From NCBI GenBank assembly GCA_028285755.1, contig JANQOQ010000006.1:124001-188000 (forward strand): a stretch of 64,000 nucleotides of DNA, given 5' to 3'. Source of the DNA: Puniceicoccaceae bacterium (GTDB lineage Bacteria > Verrucomicrobiota > Verrucomicrobiia > Opitutales > JAFGAQ01). The first letter of the stretch is position 1. Each line of letters opens with the position of its first letter. Both the position numbers and the translations under genes were made by a program. Positions 26,924-36,501 of the stretch are shown piece by piece. The notes beneath the pieces were generated by a model, which was not told where the DNA came from, made no database searches, and was given only the letters and a program-made list of their open reading frames with translations.

Positions 26924-27499
26924 ATGAAACGATCTGAGATCAATGCCGTTTATCGGGAAGCGCTGGGCGCATTTGCCACAGCCGGCTGGGCATTACCTCC
27001 GAGCCCCCATTGGGATATTACCGATTTTGGATTGGGTGACTTCAACGCATATGGCCTGACGTTAATCAATCTTGCCGAGGAGCCCGAATACTGTGAAAAG
27101 CTCATGTATTGCCGACAGAACCAGGTGACTCCCGCGCATACTCACCGGATCAAGAAAGAAGATATTATCTGCCGAAATGGTAAACTGGCTGTGCAAATGT
27201 GGAAGAATGAGCCTAGTGAGCCCGTTAACCCCGAGCGCTTTAATGTACAGGTGAACGGGGAGATTCGCTCACTTATTAATGGTGAAGTGTTGATTCTCAA
27301 TGCAGGTGAGCGTGTGACCCTGACTCCCGGAATCTACCATGCATTCTGGGGTGCGGAGGGAGCCTGCGTGGTCGGTGAAGTATCCACTGCGAACGATGAC
27401 GCTACGGATAATATCTTTGTGGACCCGAATATTGGCCGGTTCCCCGGAATTGAGGAAGATGCGGCAGCGGAGGTAACGCTGATCTCTGAAAAGCAATAA
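26924..27499 (+). CDS. D-lyxose isomerase-like cupin sugar isomerase
   Basis: A 191-residue cupin protein. The metal-binding motif is PAHTHRIKKEDIICRNGKLAVQMW (His, His, Glu), with a second His in LTPGIYHAFWGAEG, the pattern of bacterial D-lyxose/D-mannose isomerases (sugar isomerase family of about 170-230 residues). It would interconvert an aldose and a ketose in the cytoplasm. Its ATG directly abuts the stop of the aldolase-like gene (26923/26924) and the kinase gene follows 6 bases later, so the three are co-translated parts of one pathway. Confidence 0.82.
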   Translation: MKRSEINAVYREALGAFATAGWALPPSPHWDITDFGLGDFNAYGLTLINLAEEPEYCEKLMYCRQNQVTPAHTHRIKKEDIICRNGKLAVQMWKNEPSEPVNPERFNVQVNGEIRSLINGEVLILNAGERVTLTPGIYHAFWGAEGACVVGEVSTANDDATDNIFVDPNIGRFPGIEEDAAAEVTLISEKQ

Positions 27500-27505
27500 A
27501 CTCCT

Positions 27506-28522
27506 ATGATTCAACGCAGTGGAATATTAGCAGGTGGAAATTTTATCATTGATCAGGTGAAGATCATTGATCGCTGGCCTGAACAGGATTCGCTGGCTCA
27601 CATTATTGAGCATACCCGAAACAACGGGGGAGGGCCCTATAATGTTTTGAAGGATCTTTCGCGTATGGATGTGGGGTATCCCCTGGGAGCTGTTGCGTTA
27701 CTTGGCAAAGATGACGCCGGAGAATACATAAGAGATGATCTGGAGAAACATTGTATAGACACAAGGCATGTGCAGTTTACGGAAGATGCGGCTACATCCA
27801 TCACTGATGTCATGACCGTGCAAGAGGGCGGGCGGAGGACCTTTTTCCACCATAAGGGCAGTAATTCTTTACTCAATAAGCATCATTTTAATTTCTCAAA
27901 TACATCGTATAGCATCTTTTATCTCGGATATCTGATGCTTTTGGATCAACTAGACGCCATTAAAGCTTCGAGAATTTCAGGATTTGCTGAAGTATTGAAA
28001 ACTGCTAAGGAATCCGGCCTGATCACGATAGCAGACGCGGTATCCGTTGATAATGAACTGTTTAAAGCGCTCTGCAAAAGCTGCATGCCATTCCTGGATT
28101 ATCTGGTATTGAATGAATTTGAAGCCGAACAGATAACCGGTATTCCATTAACCGCCGAAGAGACGCCTCCTGTAGTATCTTTACGAGAAGCTGCAAATAC
28201 GTTGTTATCGTGGGGAGAAACCAAGGCCGTCTACATTCATTTCCCCAAAGGGGCTTATGCCTTAAACCGAGAAAACAGTGAGTATCTACAACCTGCCGTC
28301 AATATGCCTGCTGAGAGGATAGTGGGGGCAGTTGGTGCAGGGGACGCGTTTTGCGCCGGACTATTACACGGAATCCATGAAGGTATGGAGTTAGATAAGC
28401 AGCTCCGTATGGCCTGCCTCACCGCAGCTTCGAGCTTGTTGGCGGCAACCGCCAGTGACGGAGTTTTACCCCTCAGCGAAAGTCAGGGACTTGCCGAAGC
28501 GCATGGATTTGTGGTAATCTAG
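27506..28522 (+). CDS. PfkB-family carbohydrate kinase
   Basis: A 338-residue ribokinase-type kinase. N-terminal substrate-binding features are NNGGGPYNVLKDLSRM and GAVALLGKDDAGEYIRDDLEK. The C-terminal PfkB signature IVGAVGAGDAFCAGLLHGIHEG contains the anion hole and the catalytic Asp (GAGD). FLDYLVLNEFEAEQITG is the usual ATP-site lead-in. As the third gene after an aldolase-like and a lyxose-isomerase-like gene, it probably phosphorylates the ketose made by the isomerase, giving the aldolase substrate. Sugar identity is unresolved. Confidence 0.92.
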   Translation: MIQRSGILAGGNFIIDQVKIIDRWPEQDSLAHIIEHTRNNGGGPYNVLKDLSRMDVGYPLGAVALLGKDDAGEYIRDDLEKHCIDTRHVQFTEDAATSITDVMTVQEGGRRTFFHHKGSNSLLNKHHFNFSNTSYSIFYLGYLMLLDQLDAIKASRISGFAEVLKTAKESGLITIADAVSVDNELFKALCKSCMPFLDYLVLNEFEAEQITGIPLTAEETPPVVSLREAANTLLSWGETKAVYIHFPKGAYALNRENSEYLQPAVNMPAERIVGAVGAGDAFCAGLLHGIHEGMELDKQLRMACLTAASSLLAATASDGVLPLSESQGLAEAHGFVVI

Positions 28523-28558
28523 CGCTCAATAGCCTGATGACACTTTATCCGCCAAATC

Positions 28559-29914
28559 ATGAAAATACTTACACCTTGTTACCTTCTTCTTATCACACTA
28601 TCACTTTGCGCAAAAGGGCCAAAGATTGCCCCTTCTGAAACGCATTTAAATTACTGGACACTCAACGGTGAATTGAGCGTGTTGCTCGGTGGCTCCAAAG
28701 ACGATAATCTCTTTCAAATCGATAACCTTGAGGCCCATCTGGATGAAATGGTGGCCGTCGGCGCGAATTATGTGCGTTGCACGATGTCGAGTCGTGATCC
28801 CGGCAATGTATGGGCCTTTGCACAAAGGGAAGACGGCCTCTATAACTTGAGAGAGCTTAACCCCGAGTATTGGCGTCGATTTGCCATCTTTCTGGAAGAA
28901 ACGGCTAAGCGCGATATTATCGTGCAGATCGAAGTGTGGGCGACCTTTGACTTTTACCGACAGGAGTGGGACAAGAACCCCTATAATCCAAAGAATAACA
29001 TCCAGTATGACTCCCGGCGCTCGAAACTGCCGGAAGTAGTGGATAGCCACCCCACCTATACGGAAAACCCATTTTTCAGGAGTGTGCCTTCACAACTGGC
29101 CATTCCCAGTGTGCTGGAGCACCAGCAACGTTTTGTAGATGCTATGCTCCACTACAGTCTGCAGTATGACCATGTGCTTTACTGTATGGACAATGAAACT
29201 TCGGTGACCTCCGATTGGGCGAAATTCTGGTCGAACTACATCCGTAAGAAGGCCTCGGAGATCGATAAGGAAGTTTATATAACGGAGATGTGGGATCCGT
29301 GGGAGTTATCGCACCCCTTTCATGCGGAAACCTTCGATAACCCTCAATACTTCGACTTTGTAGATATTTCTCAGAATAACCATATTGTCGGAGAGCGTCA
29401 CTGGACAAATGGTTTGGAACAATTTGAGCGACTGCGAAAGATGGGCAAACTGCGACCGATTACCAATATTAAGGTGTATGGGAAGGATGGAGGACGCCAT
29501 AAAAAGACGCACAACGCGATCGAATCCTACGTTAAAAATGTATTGATGGGGTGTGGGAGTACGCGCTTTCACCGTCCCCCAAGCGGGCAGGGGCTCAATG
29601 ATACCGCCAAAAATGTGATCCTGTCCTTAAGGCAGGCTCTGGAGCGCGTGAACCTCTTTGATATGGCACCTGCCAATCATCTACTCATGGATCGGGCTGA
29701 AAATGAAGCGTTTTGCAGTGCGAAGGCGGGGGAGCATTATCTTATCTTTTTCCCGGCCGGAGGTGAGGTAAAAATAGAACTGCCGAATGAGAGGGAAATC
29801 GCCTGGGTACGTGTGGAATCTAACCGTTGGATAGACAGCAAGGTTGTAAAGGCGGGTAGTGCGACAATAAATACTCCCGATAATGAGAGCCACTGGCTGG
29901 CAGTGATCTACTAA
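28559..29914 (+). CDS. secreted TIM-barrel glycoside-hydrolase-like protein
   Basis: A 451-residue exported protein (signal peptide to about residue 19). Residues about 30-370 look like a clan GH-A (beta/alpha)8 barrel: LLGGSKDDNLFQ at the N-terminus as in DUF4038/DUF6298-type proteins, VAVGANYVRCTMSSRDPG, and IIVQIEVWATFDFYRQEWDKNPYNPKNN. CMDNETSVTSDWAKFW carries the Asn-Glu pair where clan A enzymes keep the acid/base. A second catalytic Glu is not evident, since the corresponding strand reads TNIKVYG. The final 80 residues (FPAGGEVKIELPN) resemble a putative collagen-binding-type beta domain. It sits between the kinase and a GH29 gene. Catalytic activity is uncertain. Confidence 0.62.
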   Translation: MKILTPCYLLLITLSLCAKGPKIAPSETHLNYWTLNGELSVLLGGSKDDNLFQIDNLEAHLDEMVAVGANYVRCTMSSRDPGNVWAFAQREDGLYNLRELNPEYWRRFAIFLEETAKRDIIVQIEVWATFDFYRQEWDKNPYNPKNNIQYDSRRSKLPEVVDSHPTYTENPFFRSVPSQLAIPSVLEHQQRFVDAMLHYSLQYDHVLYCMDNETSVTSDWAKFWSNYIRKKASEIDKEVYITEMWDPWELSHPFHAETFDNPQYFDFVDISQNNHIVGERHWTNGLEQFERLRKMGKLRPITNIKVYGKDGGRHKKTHNAIESYVKNVLMGCGSTRFHRPPSGQGLNDTAKNVILSLRQALERVNLFDMAPANHLLMDRAENEAFCSAKAGEHYLIFFPAGGEVKIELPNEREIAWVRVESNRWIDSKVVKAGSATINTPDNESHWLAVIY

Positions 29915-29938
29915 AAGAATCAAAATACCCTTAGAACT

Positions 29939-31255
29939 ATGAAGAAGCTTATTTCTGCGATTTGGATCGTGGCGTTCACATTGTGTGTCAGCGCCGAAAA
30001 CAAACCTGAGCGCCTCGAATGGTTGAAAGATGCCGGACTGGGCCTCTTCATCCACTGGAGTGTGGATAGTCAGATCGGAACCGTGATCAGCCATTCGTTG
30101 GTTGGTGCGGATGAAGCGTTCTGCGAATATTTCTTCAATGAACTGCCGAAAACGTTTAACCCTACGCGTTTTGATGCGGACGAGTGGGCACGACTCGCCA
30201 AGGTGGCAGGCTTCCAGTATGTCGTATTTACGACGAAGCACCATTCGGGTTTCTGTATGTTTGATACGGAGACCACGGAATTTAACATCATGAATACGCC
30301 CTATGGTAAGGACATTACGAAGGAAGTAGTGGATGCGTTTCGCGCACAGGGCCTGGAGATCGGCTTTTACTTTTCACCAGATGATTTCTCGGAGCTTTAC
30401 CGGCAAGGGACTTTGATCAGCCGCAGACGCCCCGAGGCACTACCGATCAACAACCCTGAGTTAATGGAGCTGAATAAGGCCCAGATTCGGGAGTTGTTCA
30501 GTAATTACGGGCAAATCGATGTGCTCTTTATCGATGGCCCCAAGGAGGCTCAGGGCGGTGGGCTTACCGAACTTGTGTGGGAGCTGCAGCCGGATTGCCT
30601 GATTACACGCGGAGCGATCTCTACGCCCGAAATTTCTCCATCTACAGGCCAGGAGCTTCCGGAAAGCCTGAAAACGGAGCCCTGGGAGGCCTGCTTTACC
30701 ATGGGGACTTCGTGGCAATACAAACCCACGAATGAAAGCTATCGCGATGGCACAGAGTGGATCCATACGTTGATCGAAACTCGTGCGAAAGGTGGCACCA
30801 TGCTCCTGAATATCGGGCCGAAACCGAATGGGGAGATTCCGATCGAGCAGGAGTCCATATTAATCGAGATGGGAACCTGGATGGCGATCAACCGGGAAGC
30901 GATCTATGATGTGCGGCCATGGTCAGTCATTCAAGAGAAGGATGTATGGTTTACCCAGAGTAAATCGGGCGATGCCGTGTATGCATTTGTGATGGATACA
31001 GATTGGGAGTATGGCACCGAGCGAACCATCAAGCTGAAATCGCTCAAGGCAACGGATGATACGGTGATCAGTGTGCTTGGACAGAATGATCTTGTGCTGG
31101 AATATCAGCCGGACGTCATTCCGCAAACCCGATGGGAAGCCGGGCGGAATACCCTCAATATCACCGCGATGCGTGCCCAGCGTATCTATAACGACCGCAC
31201 GTGGCCCAACCCGGTGGTGTTGAAGATCACGGGGGCGGAGACTGCGGACGAGTAG
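29939..31255 (+). CDS. alpha-L-fucosidase, GH29, secreted
   Basis: A 438-residue exported GH29 enzyme with a short signal peptide (MKKLISAIWIVAFTLCVSA). Motifs: WLKDAGLGLFIHWSVDSQIG, FQYVVFTTKHHSGFCMFDT, and IDVLFIDGP with the nucleophile Asp at residue 199 in the normal Asp-Gly context. Further motifs are GTSWQYKP and GGTMLLNIGPKPNGEIP. It is about 70 residues shorter than the GH29 at 9.6 kb, chiefly in the C-terminal beta-sandwich, and has a different active-site surround, suggesting a different linkage preference. It is the last gene of the plus-strand run and converges tightly on the NHL-protein gene. Confidence 0.95.
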   Translation: MKKLISAIWIVAFTLCVSAENKPERLEWLKDAGLGLFIHWSVDSQIGTVISHSLVGADEAFCEYFFNELPKTFNPTRFDADEWARLAKVAGFQYVVFTTKHHSGFCMFDTETTEFNIMNTPYGKDITKEVVDAFRAQGLEIGFYFSPDDFSELYRQGTLISRRRPEALPINNPELMELNKAQIRELFSNYGQIDVLFIDGPKEAQGGGLTELVWELQPDCLITRGAISTPEISPSTGQELPESLKTEPWEACFTMGTSWQYKPTNESYRDGTEWIHTLIETRAKGGTMLLNIGPKPNGEIPIEQESILIEMGTWMAINREAIYDVRPWSVIQEKDVWFTQSKSGDAVYAFVMDTDWEYGTERTIKLKSLKATDDTVISVLGQNDLVLEYQPDVIPQTRWEAGRNTLNITAMRAQRIYNDRTWPNPVVLKITGAETADE

Positions 31256-31256
31256 A

Positions 31257-32243
31257 TTATTTGCTCAAGCGATTATTGTAGCGGATGATTCGCCCGTAGC
31301 GGCTGTATTCGGTCATGAGGACATTGCCCTCAGCGTCGAACGCGATGCCGTGCGGGGAGTTTACGATGCCGGGATGCCAGGAATCCGGGGTGGCCCGGTT
31401 GTGGCCGATCATGTCAGCATCCTCGTTAGTGCCGATTTCTTCGAGCAGATTGCCCGCTTTATCAAAAACGGTGATGCGCCCCCGGATTTCGCCGACGACC
31501 ATCTTGTCGCCATAAAACGCAATGGCGCTGGGCCTGCGCAGCCCGGTGATGTGTTCGCCAATCCATTCCCCTTCGAGCGAAAGATGGATGATACGGTCAT
31601 TCTGACGGTCAGTGCCGATAATGCGCGGCTCATCATAGCGGGGGTCGATGTAAATCTTGTGAAGGTTGCGAACGTTGAAGGGGGCTTCCCGCATGACAAA
31701 GGTGGTCTGGTATTCCCCTGAAGGTGAGAATACATGGATATTGTCGTTCCCGTATCCGTCGACAATGTAGATGCGCCCATCCGGGGCTACATCGATACCG
31801 GTGAACCGGGGGTTGATGCGCTCAATTTCAGGGTTTTCCTTGTCCTTAGTCTTATTGAGAAATTCTTCGGGCACCGCAGTGTGCGGGATGTTCATATGGA
31901 CTTTGCCATTGAGGTCCATCTTCATAATTTCGCCGGTTCCCAGGCGAGCTCCGTAGATGAATTCGGTATCGGCTTCTTTTATAATTACGAAGCCGTGGAA
32001 ATCGCTGGGGGCGTCTACCACATTGCCGAGGTATTCTCCTTCAGGTGAGAAAATCTGTATACCTTCATTCGGGCCACCCTGAACGGAAATATAGATATTT
32101 CCATATTCATTGACGGCGATTTCACCGTGACCATCGCCAATGGTCAGGTGATCTTTATGAGGCCAGGAATGGTCGTGCGTGAAGTCGTGGGTATGCGCAA
32201 AAGCGTATGCAAACAGCGTGATTGTGGTAAGTAATAGTTTCAT
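31257..32243 (-). CDS. secreted NHL-repeat beta-propeller protein
   Basis: A 328-residue exported six-bladed propeller. Repeats of the NHL type are visible: GEIAVNEYGNIYISVQGGPNEGIQIFSPEGEYLG, GIDVAPDGRIYIVDGYGNDNIHVFSPSGEYQTTF, RPSAIAFYGDKMVVGEIRGRITVFDKAGNLLEEIG and SPHGIAFDAEGNVLMTEYSRYGRIIRYN. The mature N-terminus is strikingly His-rich (six His within HTHDFTHDHSWPHKDH), a potential metal-binding tail. Related proteins include peptidyl-hydroxyglycine lyase-like propellers, but no catalytic residues can be assigned. It converges on the GH29 gene one base away. Confidence 0.82.
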   Translation of the reverse strand: MKLLLTTITLFAYAFAHTHDFTHDHSWPHKDHLTIGDGHGEIAVNEYGNIYISVQGGPNEGIQIFSPEGEYLGNVVDAPSDFHGFVIIKEADTEFIYGARLGTGEIMKMDLNGKVHMNIPHTAVPEEFLNKTKDKENPEIERINPRFTGIDVAPDGRIYIVDGYGNDNIHVFSPSGEYQTTFVMREAPFNVRNLHKIYIDPRYDEPRIIGTDRQNDRIIHLSLEGEWIGEHITGLRRPSAIAFYGDKMVVGEIRGRITVFDKAGNLLEEIGTNEDADMIGHNRATPDSWHPGIVNSPHGIAFDAEGNVLMTEYSRYGRIIRYNNRLSK

Positions 32244-32316
32244 GGAATAAATGATTAGGTAACAATCTTATATTCCATAAGTCATACTGATATTACACTT
32301 AATTTTTAGTTATCCT

Positions 32317-32322
32317 GAACTT
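32317..32322 (+). promoter_or_regulatory. possible ECF-type -35 element upstream of the sigma gene
   Basis: GAACTT resembles the AAC-containing -35 of many ECF promoters and lies 62 bases before the TTG start of the ECF sigma gene at 32384, in an otherwise A/T-rich 140-base gap. No convincing -10 partner can be fixed by eye. Autoregulation is common for such sigma factors, which is the only other reason to list it. Confidence 0.22.
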
Positions 32323-32383
32323 TTTTGTAATATTTTAATTGTTAATCGAATATACTGCTAGTTGTTAACCCATTTACCCCTTT

Positions 32384-32896
32384 TTGAATATCGACCCCAT
32401 AAAAATATCTGATGAGTTGCTGGTAGAGATGCAGCCGCGACTTTATGCCTACATTCTGGGAATCGTGCTGGACCCTGAAAATGCCAAGGATATCCTTCAG
32501 GACACCAATCGTACGGTTCTGGAAAAGTCAGATGCGTATTCCCCGGGAACCAACTTTAATGCCTGGGCGTATAAGATTGCCCAGAATAAGTGCCGCTCCT
32601 TCATCGAGAAGAATCGGCGTCGCAAGCTCGAGCTGAATAATGATTATCTGGATAAGATCGCGGATGAGTGGTCTCAGATTGATCTGAAACTGGAGCAGTA
32701 TGTGGAGCATTTACAAATCTGCCTGAAACGCCTGCAGCCCAAGACTAGCAGCATCGTAGCAGATTATTATTATGAGAAAAAGACGGCCAAGGAGATTGCA
32801 AGTGAACGCAAGCTCAAGGCAAATCATGTAGCCCAGATCCTGTATCGGGCCCGATCCATTTTATTAAAGTGTATTCAACAGCAATATGCCGGATAA
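32384..32896 (+). CDS. ECF RNA polymerase sigma factor
   Basis: A 170-residue sigma-70 family protein of the ECF type seen in Planctomycetes and Verrucomicrobia. Region 2: RLYAYILGIVLDPENAKDILQDTNRTVLEKSDAY, then FNAWAYKIAQNKCRSFIEKNRRRKLEL. Region 4: LKRLQPKTSSIVADYYYEKKTAKEIASERKLKANHVAQILYRARSILLKCI. The start is TTG at 32384; no ATG lies near the expected N-terminus. The next gene begins 6 bases later and encodes a protein with an anti-sigma-like N-terminus, so the two probably form a sigma/anti-sigma pair. Confidence 0.92.
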   Translation: MNIDPIKISDELLVEMQPRLYAYILGIVLDPENAKDILQDTNRTVLEKSDAYSPGTNFNAWAYKIAQNKCRSFIEKNRRRKLELNNDYLDKIADEWSQIDLKLEQYVEHLQICLKRLQPKTSSIVADYYYEKKTAKEIASERKLKANHVAQILYRARSILLKCIQQQYAG

Positions 32897-32902
32897 ACGA
32901 TT

Positions 32903-35900
32903 ATGAAAGAGAGTGACAGAAAAGATTTTGAGGCGCTGATGCAGCGTATGCTGGAAGGTGAACTGATCGACACCGAGAGAGACCAGCTCCAGAAGTTATT
33001 GATGGATCACCCTGAGTTGCGGGAGACACTGATGAACCAATGTCAACTGCACGCCCAGCTCACTATGGATGGTGCGCTGCAACAACTGTTGGCGGATGGC
33101 AGCCTGATCGACGAAGAGATTGAGGATGCACTGGTAGCGGAAAGCCAGACAAAGAAAAGAGGAAGTTGGAAATACGTATTTGTGCCCATTGCCGCAGCGG
33201 TAATCCTGGCCAGCATACTGCAATATGTAAACACGACGGACTCCAAGACACAAAGCCAGACAACTGTACAAGGAGGCCTCGCGATGAATGAGAGCCGGGA
33301 GCTCAGCCCTCAGGAGTCTTACTCTCAGGCCAAATTTACGGACAGTGGATCTCAGCAGCGGCCTCCGACATCGTTCGCCAATGCATCTGCGAATATGGAT
33401 GCCGGGCTCATTAGCTTTAATAAAGATATACGCCCGCTGCTTTCTGAAAACTGCTACAACTGCCATGGACCGGATGAACATACCCGCGAAGCAGAATTAC
33501 GGCTGGACCTCGAGGAGTTTGCCTTTGCCAATCGGGAGGTGGGCGGACCGGCGATTATTCCGGGTGATGCAGCAAACAGCCCTGTGTATCAGCGCATTAT
33601 CAGTGACCTGAAGAGTGAGGTAATGCCGCCACCGAATTCCCACAAGAGCCTTAACGCCGTTGAGATCGATATCATTCGCCAGTGGATCGATGAAGGTGCC
33701 CAATGGGAGCAGCACTGGGCATTCATGAAGCCTGAGCGCCATGCGGAACCGGATGTAGAGTGGGGGAACAACGGCATCGATAAGTTTACCTATGCAGAAA
33801 TGCAGAAACAAGGCCTGGAGCCTAACCCGGAAGCAGACCGTGCAACGCTCGCACGCAGGCTATCGCTCGATCTTTTGGGGCTGCCACCCACCTATTCGGA
33901 AGTGCAGGCTTTTATCAATGACGAATCTCCCAATGCCTACGAGAGGTATGTGGACCTGCTCATGAGCAAAGTAAAATATGGGGAACACCAGGCGCGCTTC
34001 TGGCTGGATTATGTGCGCTACGCGGATACCCATGGACTGCACTTTGACAATTACCGCGAGATCTGGCCTTACCGGGACTGGGTGGTAGATGCGTTTAATA
34101 ACAATAAACCCTATGATACCTTTATACTGGAGCAGCTCGCCGGGGACTTATTGCCGAATCCAACGAAGGATCAGCTGATCGCAACCGGTTACAACCGCAG
34201 TAACCTCACATCCAACGAGGGCGGTTCAATCGCAGATGAGCTGCAGGTGCGTTATGTGGAAGACCGTGTGGGCACAACCTCGACAGTAATGCTGGGGCTC
34301 ACGATGCAATGTGCGTCCTGCCATGACCATAAATTTGACCCCATCAGCCAGAAGGACTTCTACCAGTTTGCGGCATTCTTCAACAATCTTGAGAGCTCAG
34401 TCTGGGATCGGAATGTGCGTGACCATAAGCCGGTCGTAGTGATTCCTCCAGAAGACCTTGCGGATCAACTCAATGAGGTTGAGCCCAAACTCGAAGAGTA
34501 TGCCAAGCGTTTCAAAGCGATCCGCGATGCAAACCCAAATGCCTTTGTAGATTGGTATCAAAATCCGGAGAGCACCATCAAAACCACTCACTATGAAGAT
34601 AATATTGTATTAAGCTTAGTTGAACCGGAAAAGGCTGAAGAGAGTGAAAGCACAACTGAAGAAGTAGTGAATCCGCTCTATGAACCCATCATTCTGGACG
34701 GAGCAGCCGATATCCTGGATTTCGATAAAGATTTCACGCTCTACGTGGCGACCCGTTTCCAAGACTTCAAAACACCGGTAATTCCTCTCCTGGATAACTT
34801 TGATGGTGACCGTGGAATACGTATGCAGCTCGTGCTCGGTTATTACAACGACGCCCCATACTATACTCTCCAGTTTGAGATGATCCACTCGTTGAAGGAT
34901 GGCAATCTGATATCGGTTACTTCGAGCCCGAGAGAGATCATGGAGGCAAACCGGGCGATGCAGTTTGTAGTCACATACGACGGCAGTTCACAAGCGAGTG
35001 GCATTCGTTTTCTCAAGCGACGGGATGGTTGGAGCCAGGCCAATGCATCATTACCCATCGATCGCGATGAAACGATTGACAATCTGAGTGGGAGTTTCCA
35101 CGTCGATCAGCCCTTTATGAGTGGCGTTGATGAGGAGGGTGTAAAACTGGCGAAGAATAACATTCGTAAGATCATGATTCTGGACAGGCACTTATATCCT
35201 TTTGAGCTGACGCTTACCCGTGAAGATTGGTACCGAGGTCGACTCAATGGCATACGTGAGGGGAAACTATCGACGCTCCAGCAAGAGTTCTTTGAGAACT
35301 ACTATTTTGAGCAGATTCATCCGGAGTATAATACACTCATGTATGAGCAGGCAGCGATGCAGGCTGTGTTTGCAGACATCTACGCAGTTTCTCACGTATC
35401 CCTCATTTCCAAAGAACAGGACGGGGAGCCACACGCGTTCATATTGGATCGAGGCGAGTATGATAAGCGGTTGGACCGAGTGACCGCAAATGTTCCCTCT
35501 GCACTGGGCTCACTCGGTGAGGATGTGCCGAAGAATCGCCTGGGACTCGCGAAATGGATCATTGACCCCAATAATCCTCTGACTGCGCGGGTGACGGTGA
35601 ACCGATTCTGGCAGAATTTCTTTGGTACCGGACTCGTAAAGACAGCTGAAGACTTTGGGATCATGGGAGAAAATCCCACGCATCCAGAGCTGCTGGATCA
35701 TCTGGCAATCCATTTTGTAGAGAGCGGGTGGGATGTAAAAGCCACGATCAAGTATATACTGATGTCGGCAACCTATCGCCAAAGCTCAAAGGCAGGGCCT
35801 GAGAAATGGGACCGTGACCGGGAGAATACATTCCTGGCGCGTGGTCCGCGTTTCCGCCTCGATGCCGAGGTGATTCGCGATCAGGCGCTCTATGCATCCG

Positions 35901-36484
35901 GTTTGCTTGTAGAAGAAGTCGGTGGCCCGCCAGTGAAGCCCTACCAGCCTAAGGGTATCTGGCACGCAGTGGGGTATACGAGCAGCAATACGGCCAATTA
36001 TAGCCAGGATGAAGGGGAAGCGCTTTATCGAAGAAGTCTTTATACTTTCTGGAAGCGTACAGCACCCCCGCCGAATATGGTGGTCTTTGATGCACCCTCG
36101 CGGGAAAACTGCACCGTACGTCGTGAGCGCACGAATACGCCCATGCAGGCACTTACGCTGATGAACGATCCGCAATACATTGAGGCGGCCCGTAAGCTCG
36201 CTTATCAGTCGCTGAATCTTGAAGCAGAACAAGAGGCTGAGCGCATCGAGTATATGTATAAGCGGGTATTCGGCGTTGATCCAAGTGAGCAGTTTACCGA
36301 AGTCATGCTCGATTCTTTCCAGGCGTTTTATGCAGAGTTCCGCGAGAATCCGGAATCTGCAAGCTCGTTGCTGGAAGTGGGTGACCTGGAGCTGGCCGGA
36401 ATCGACAACAATGCGCAAAAAGCCGCAATGACCCTTGTGGCCAACCAGATCATGAATCTCGATACTTTTGTAACCAAATTTTAA
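32903..36484 (+). CDS. anti-sigma-like / cytochrome c / DUF1549-DUF1553 fusion protein
   Basis: A 1193-residue membrane-anchored protein. Residues 1-85 resemble the cytoplasmic part of FecR/RseA-type anti-sigma proteins ([43 protein letters not shown]). One transmembrane helix follows (about 90-108). The periplasmic part holds a planctomycete-type cytochrome with CYNCH (Cys184, Cys187, His188). DUF1549 follows ([41 protein letters not shown]), with a second heme-type motif CASCH at Cys470. An inserted LamG-like region lies at about 590-760, and DUF1553 at the C-terminus ([45 protein letters not shown]). DUF1549/1553 proteins are usually exported stand-alone proteins; the anti-sigma-like head is the oddity. 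It is 6 bases downstream of the sigma gene and 17 bases upstream of DUF1501. Confidence 0.85.
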   Translation: MKESDRKDFEALMQRMLEGELIDTERDQLQKLLMDHPELRETLMNQCQLHAQLTMDGALQQLLADGSLIDEEIEDALVAESQTKKRGSWKYVFVPIAAAVILASILQYVNTTDSKTQSQTTVQGGLAMNESRELSPQESYSQAKFTDSGSQQRPPTSFANASANMDAGLISFNKDIRPLLSENCYNCHGPDEHTREAELRLDLEEFAFANREVGGPAIIPGDAANSPVYQRIISDLKSEVMPPPNSHKSLNAVEIDIIRQWIDEGAQWEQHWAFMKPERHAEPDVEWGNNGIDKFTYAEMQKQGLEPNPEADRATLARRLSLDLLGLPPTYSEVQAFINDESPNAYERYVDLLMSKVKYGEHQARFWLDYVRYADTHGLHFDNYREIWPYRDWVVDAFNNNKPYDTFILEQLAGDLLPNPTKDQLIATGYNRSNLTSNEGGSIADELQVRYVEDRVGTTSTVMLGLTMQCASCHDHKFDPISQKDFYQFAAFFNNLESSVWDRNVRDHKPVVVIPPEDLADQLNEVEPKLEEYAKRFKAIRDANPNAFVDWYQNPESTIKTTHYEDNIVLSLVEPEKAEESESTTEEVVNPLYEPIILDGAADILDFDKDFTLYVATRFQDFKTPVIPLLDNFDGDRGIRMQLVLGYYNDAPYYTLQFEMIHSLKDGNLISVTSSPREIMEANRAMQFVVTYDGSSQASGIRFLKRRDGWSQANASLPIDRDETIDNLSGSFHVDQPFMSGVDEEGVKLAKNNIRKIMILDRHLYPFELTLTREDWYRGRLNGIREGKLSTLQQEFFENYYFEQIHPEYNTLMYEQAAMQAVFADIYAVSHVSLISKEQDGEPHAFILDRGEYDKRLDRVTANVPSALGSLGEDVPKNRLGLAKWIIDPNNPLTARVTVNRFWQNFFGTGLVKTAEDFGIMGENPTHPELLDHLAIHFVESGWDVKATIKYILMSATYRQSSKAGPEKWDRDRENTFLARGPRFRLDAEVIRDQALYASGLLVEEVGGPPVKPYQPKGIWHAVGYTSSNTANYSQDEGEALYRRSLYTFWKRTAPPPNMVVFDAPSRENCTVRRERTNTPMQALTLMNDPQYIEAARKLAYQSLNLEAEQEAERIEYMYKRVFGVDPSEQFTEVMLDSFQAFYAEFRENPESASSLLEVGDLELAGIDNNAQKAAMTLVANQIMNLDTFVTKF

Positions 36485-36501
36485 GGAAGGAATTTAGAAA
36501 G

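Noticed and set aside
32903-33240. Possibility that the anti-sigma-like head and the cytochrome part are two genes joined by a sequencing error
   Set aside because: The reading frame is continuous through the helix and linker with normal composition and no stop or slippery run. A single long gene is the simpler reading, though read-level confirmation would help.
35786-36418. A 210-codon minus-strand open frame
   Set aside because: Antisense to the conserved DUF1553 domain of the large fusion protein.
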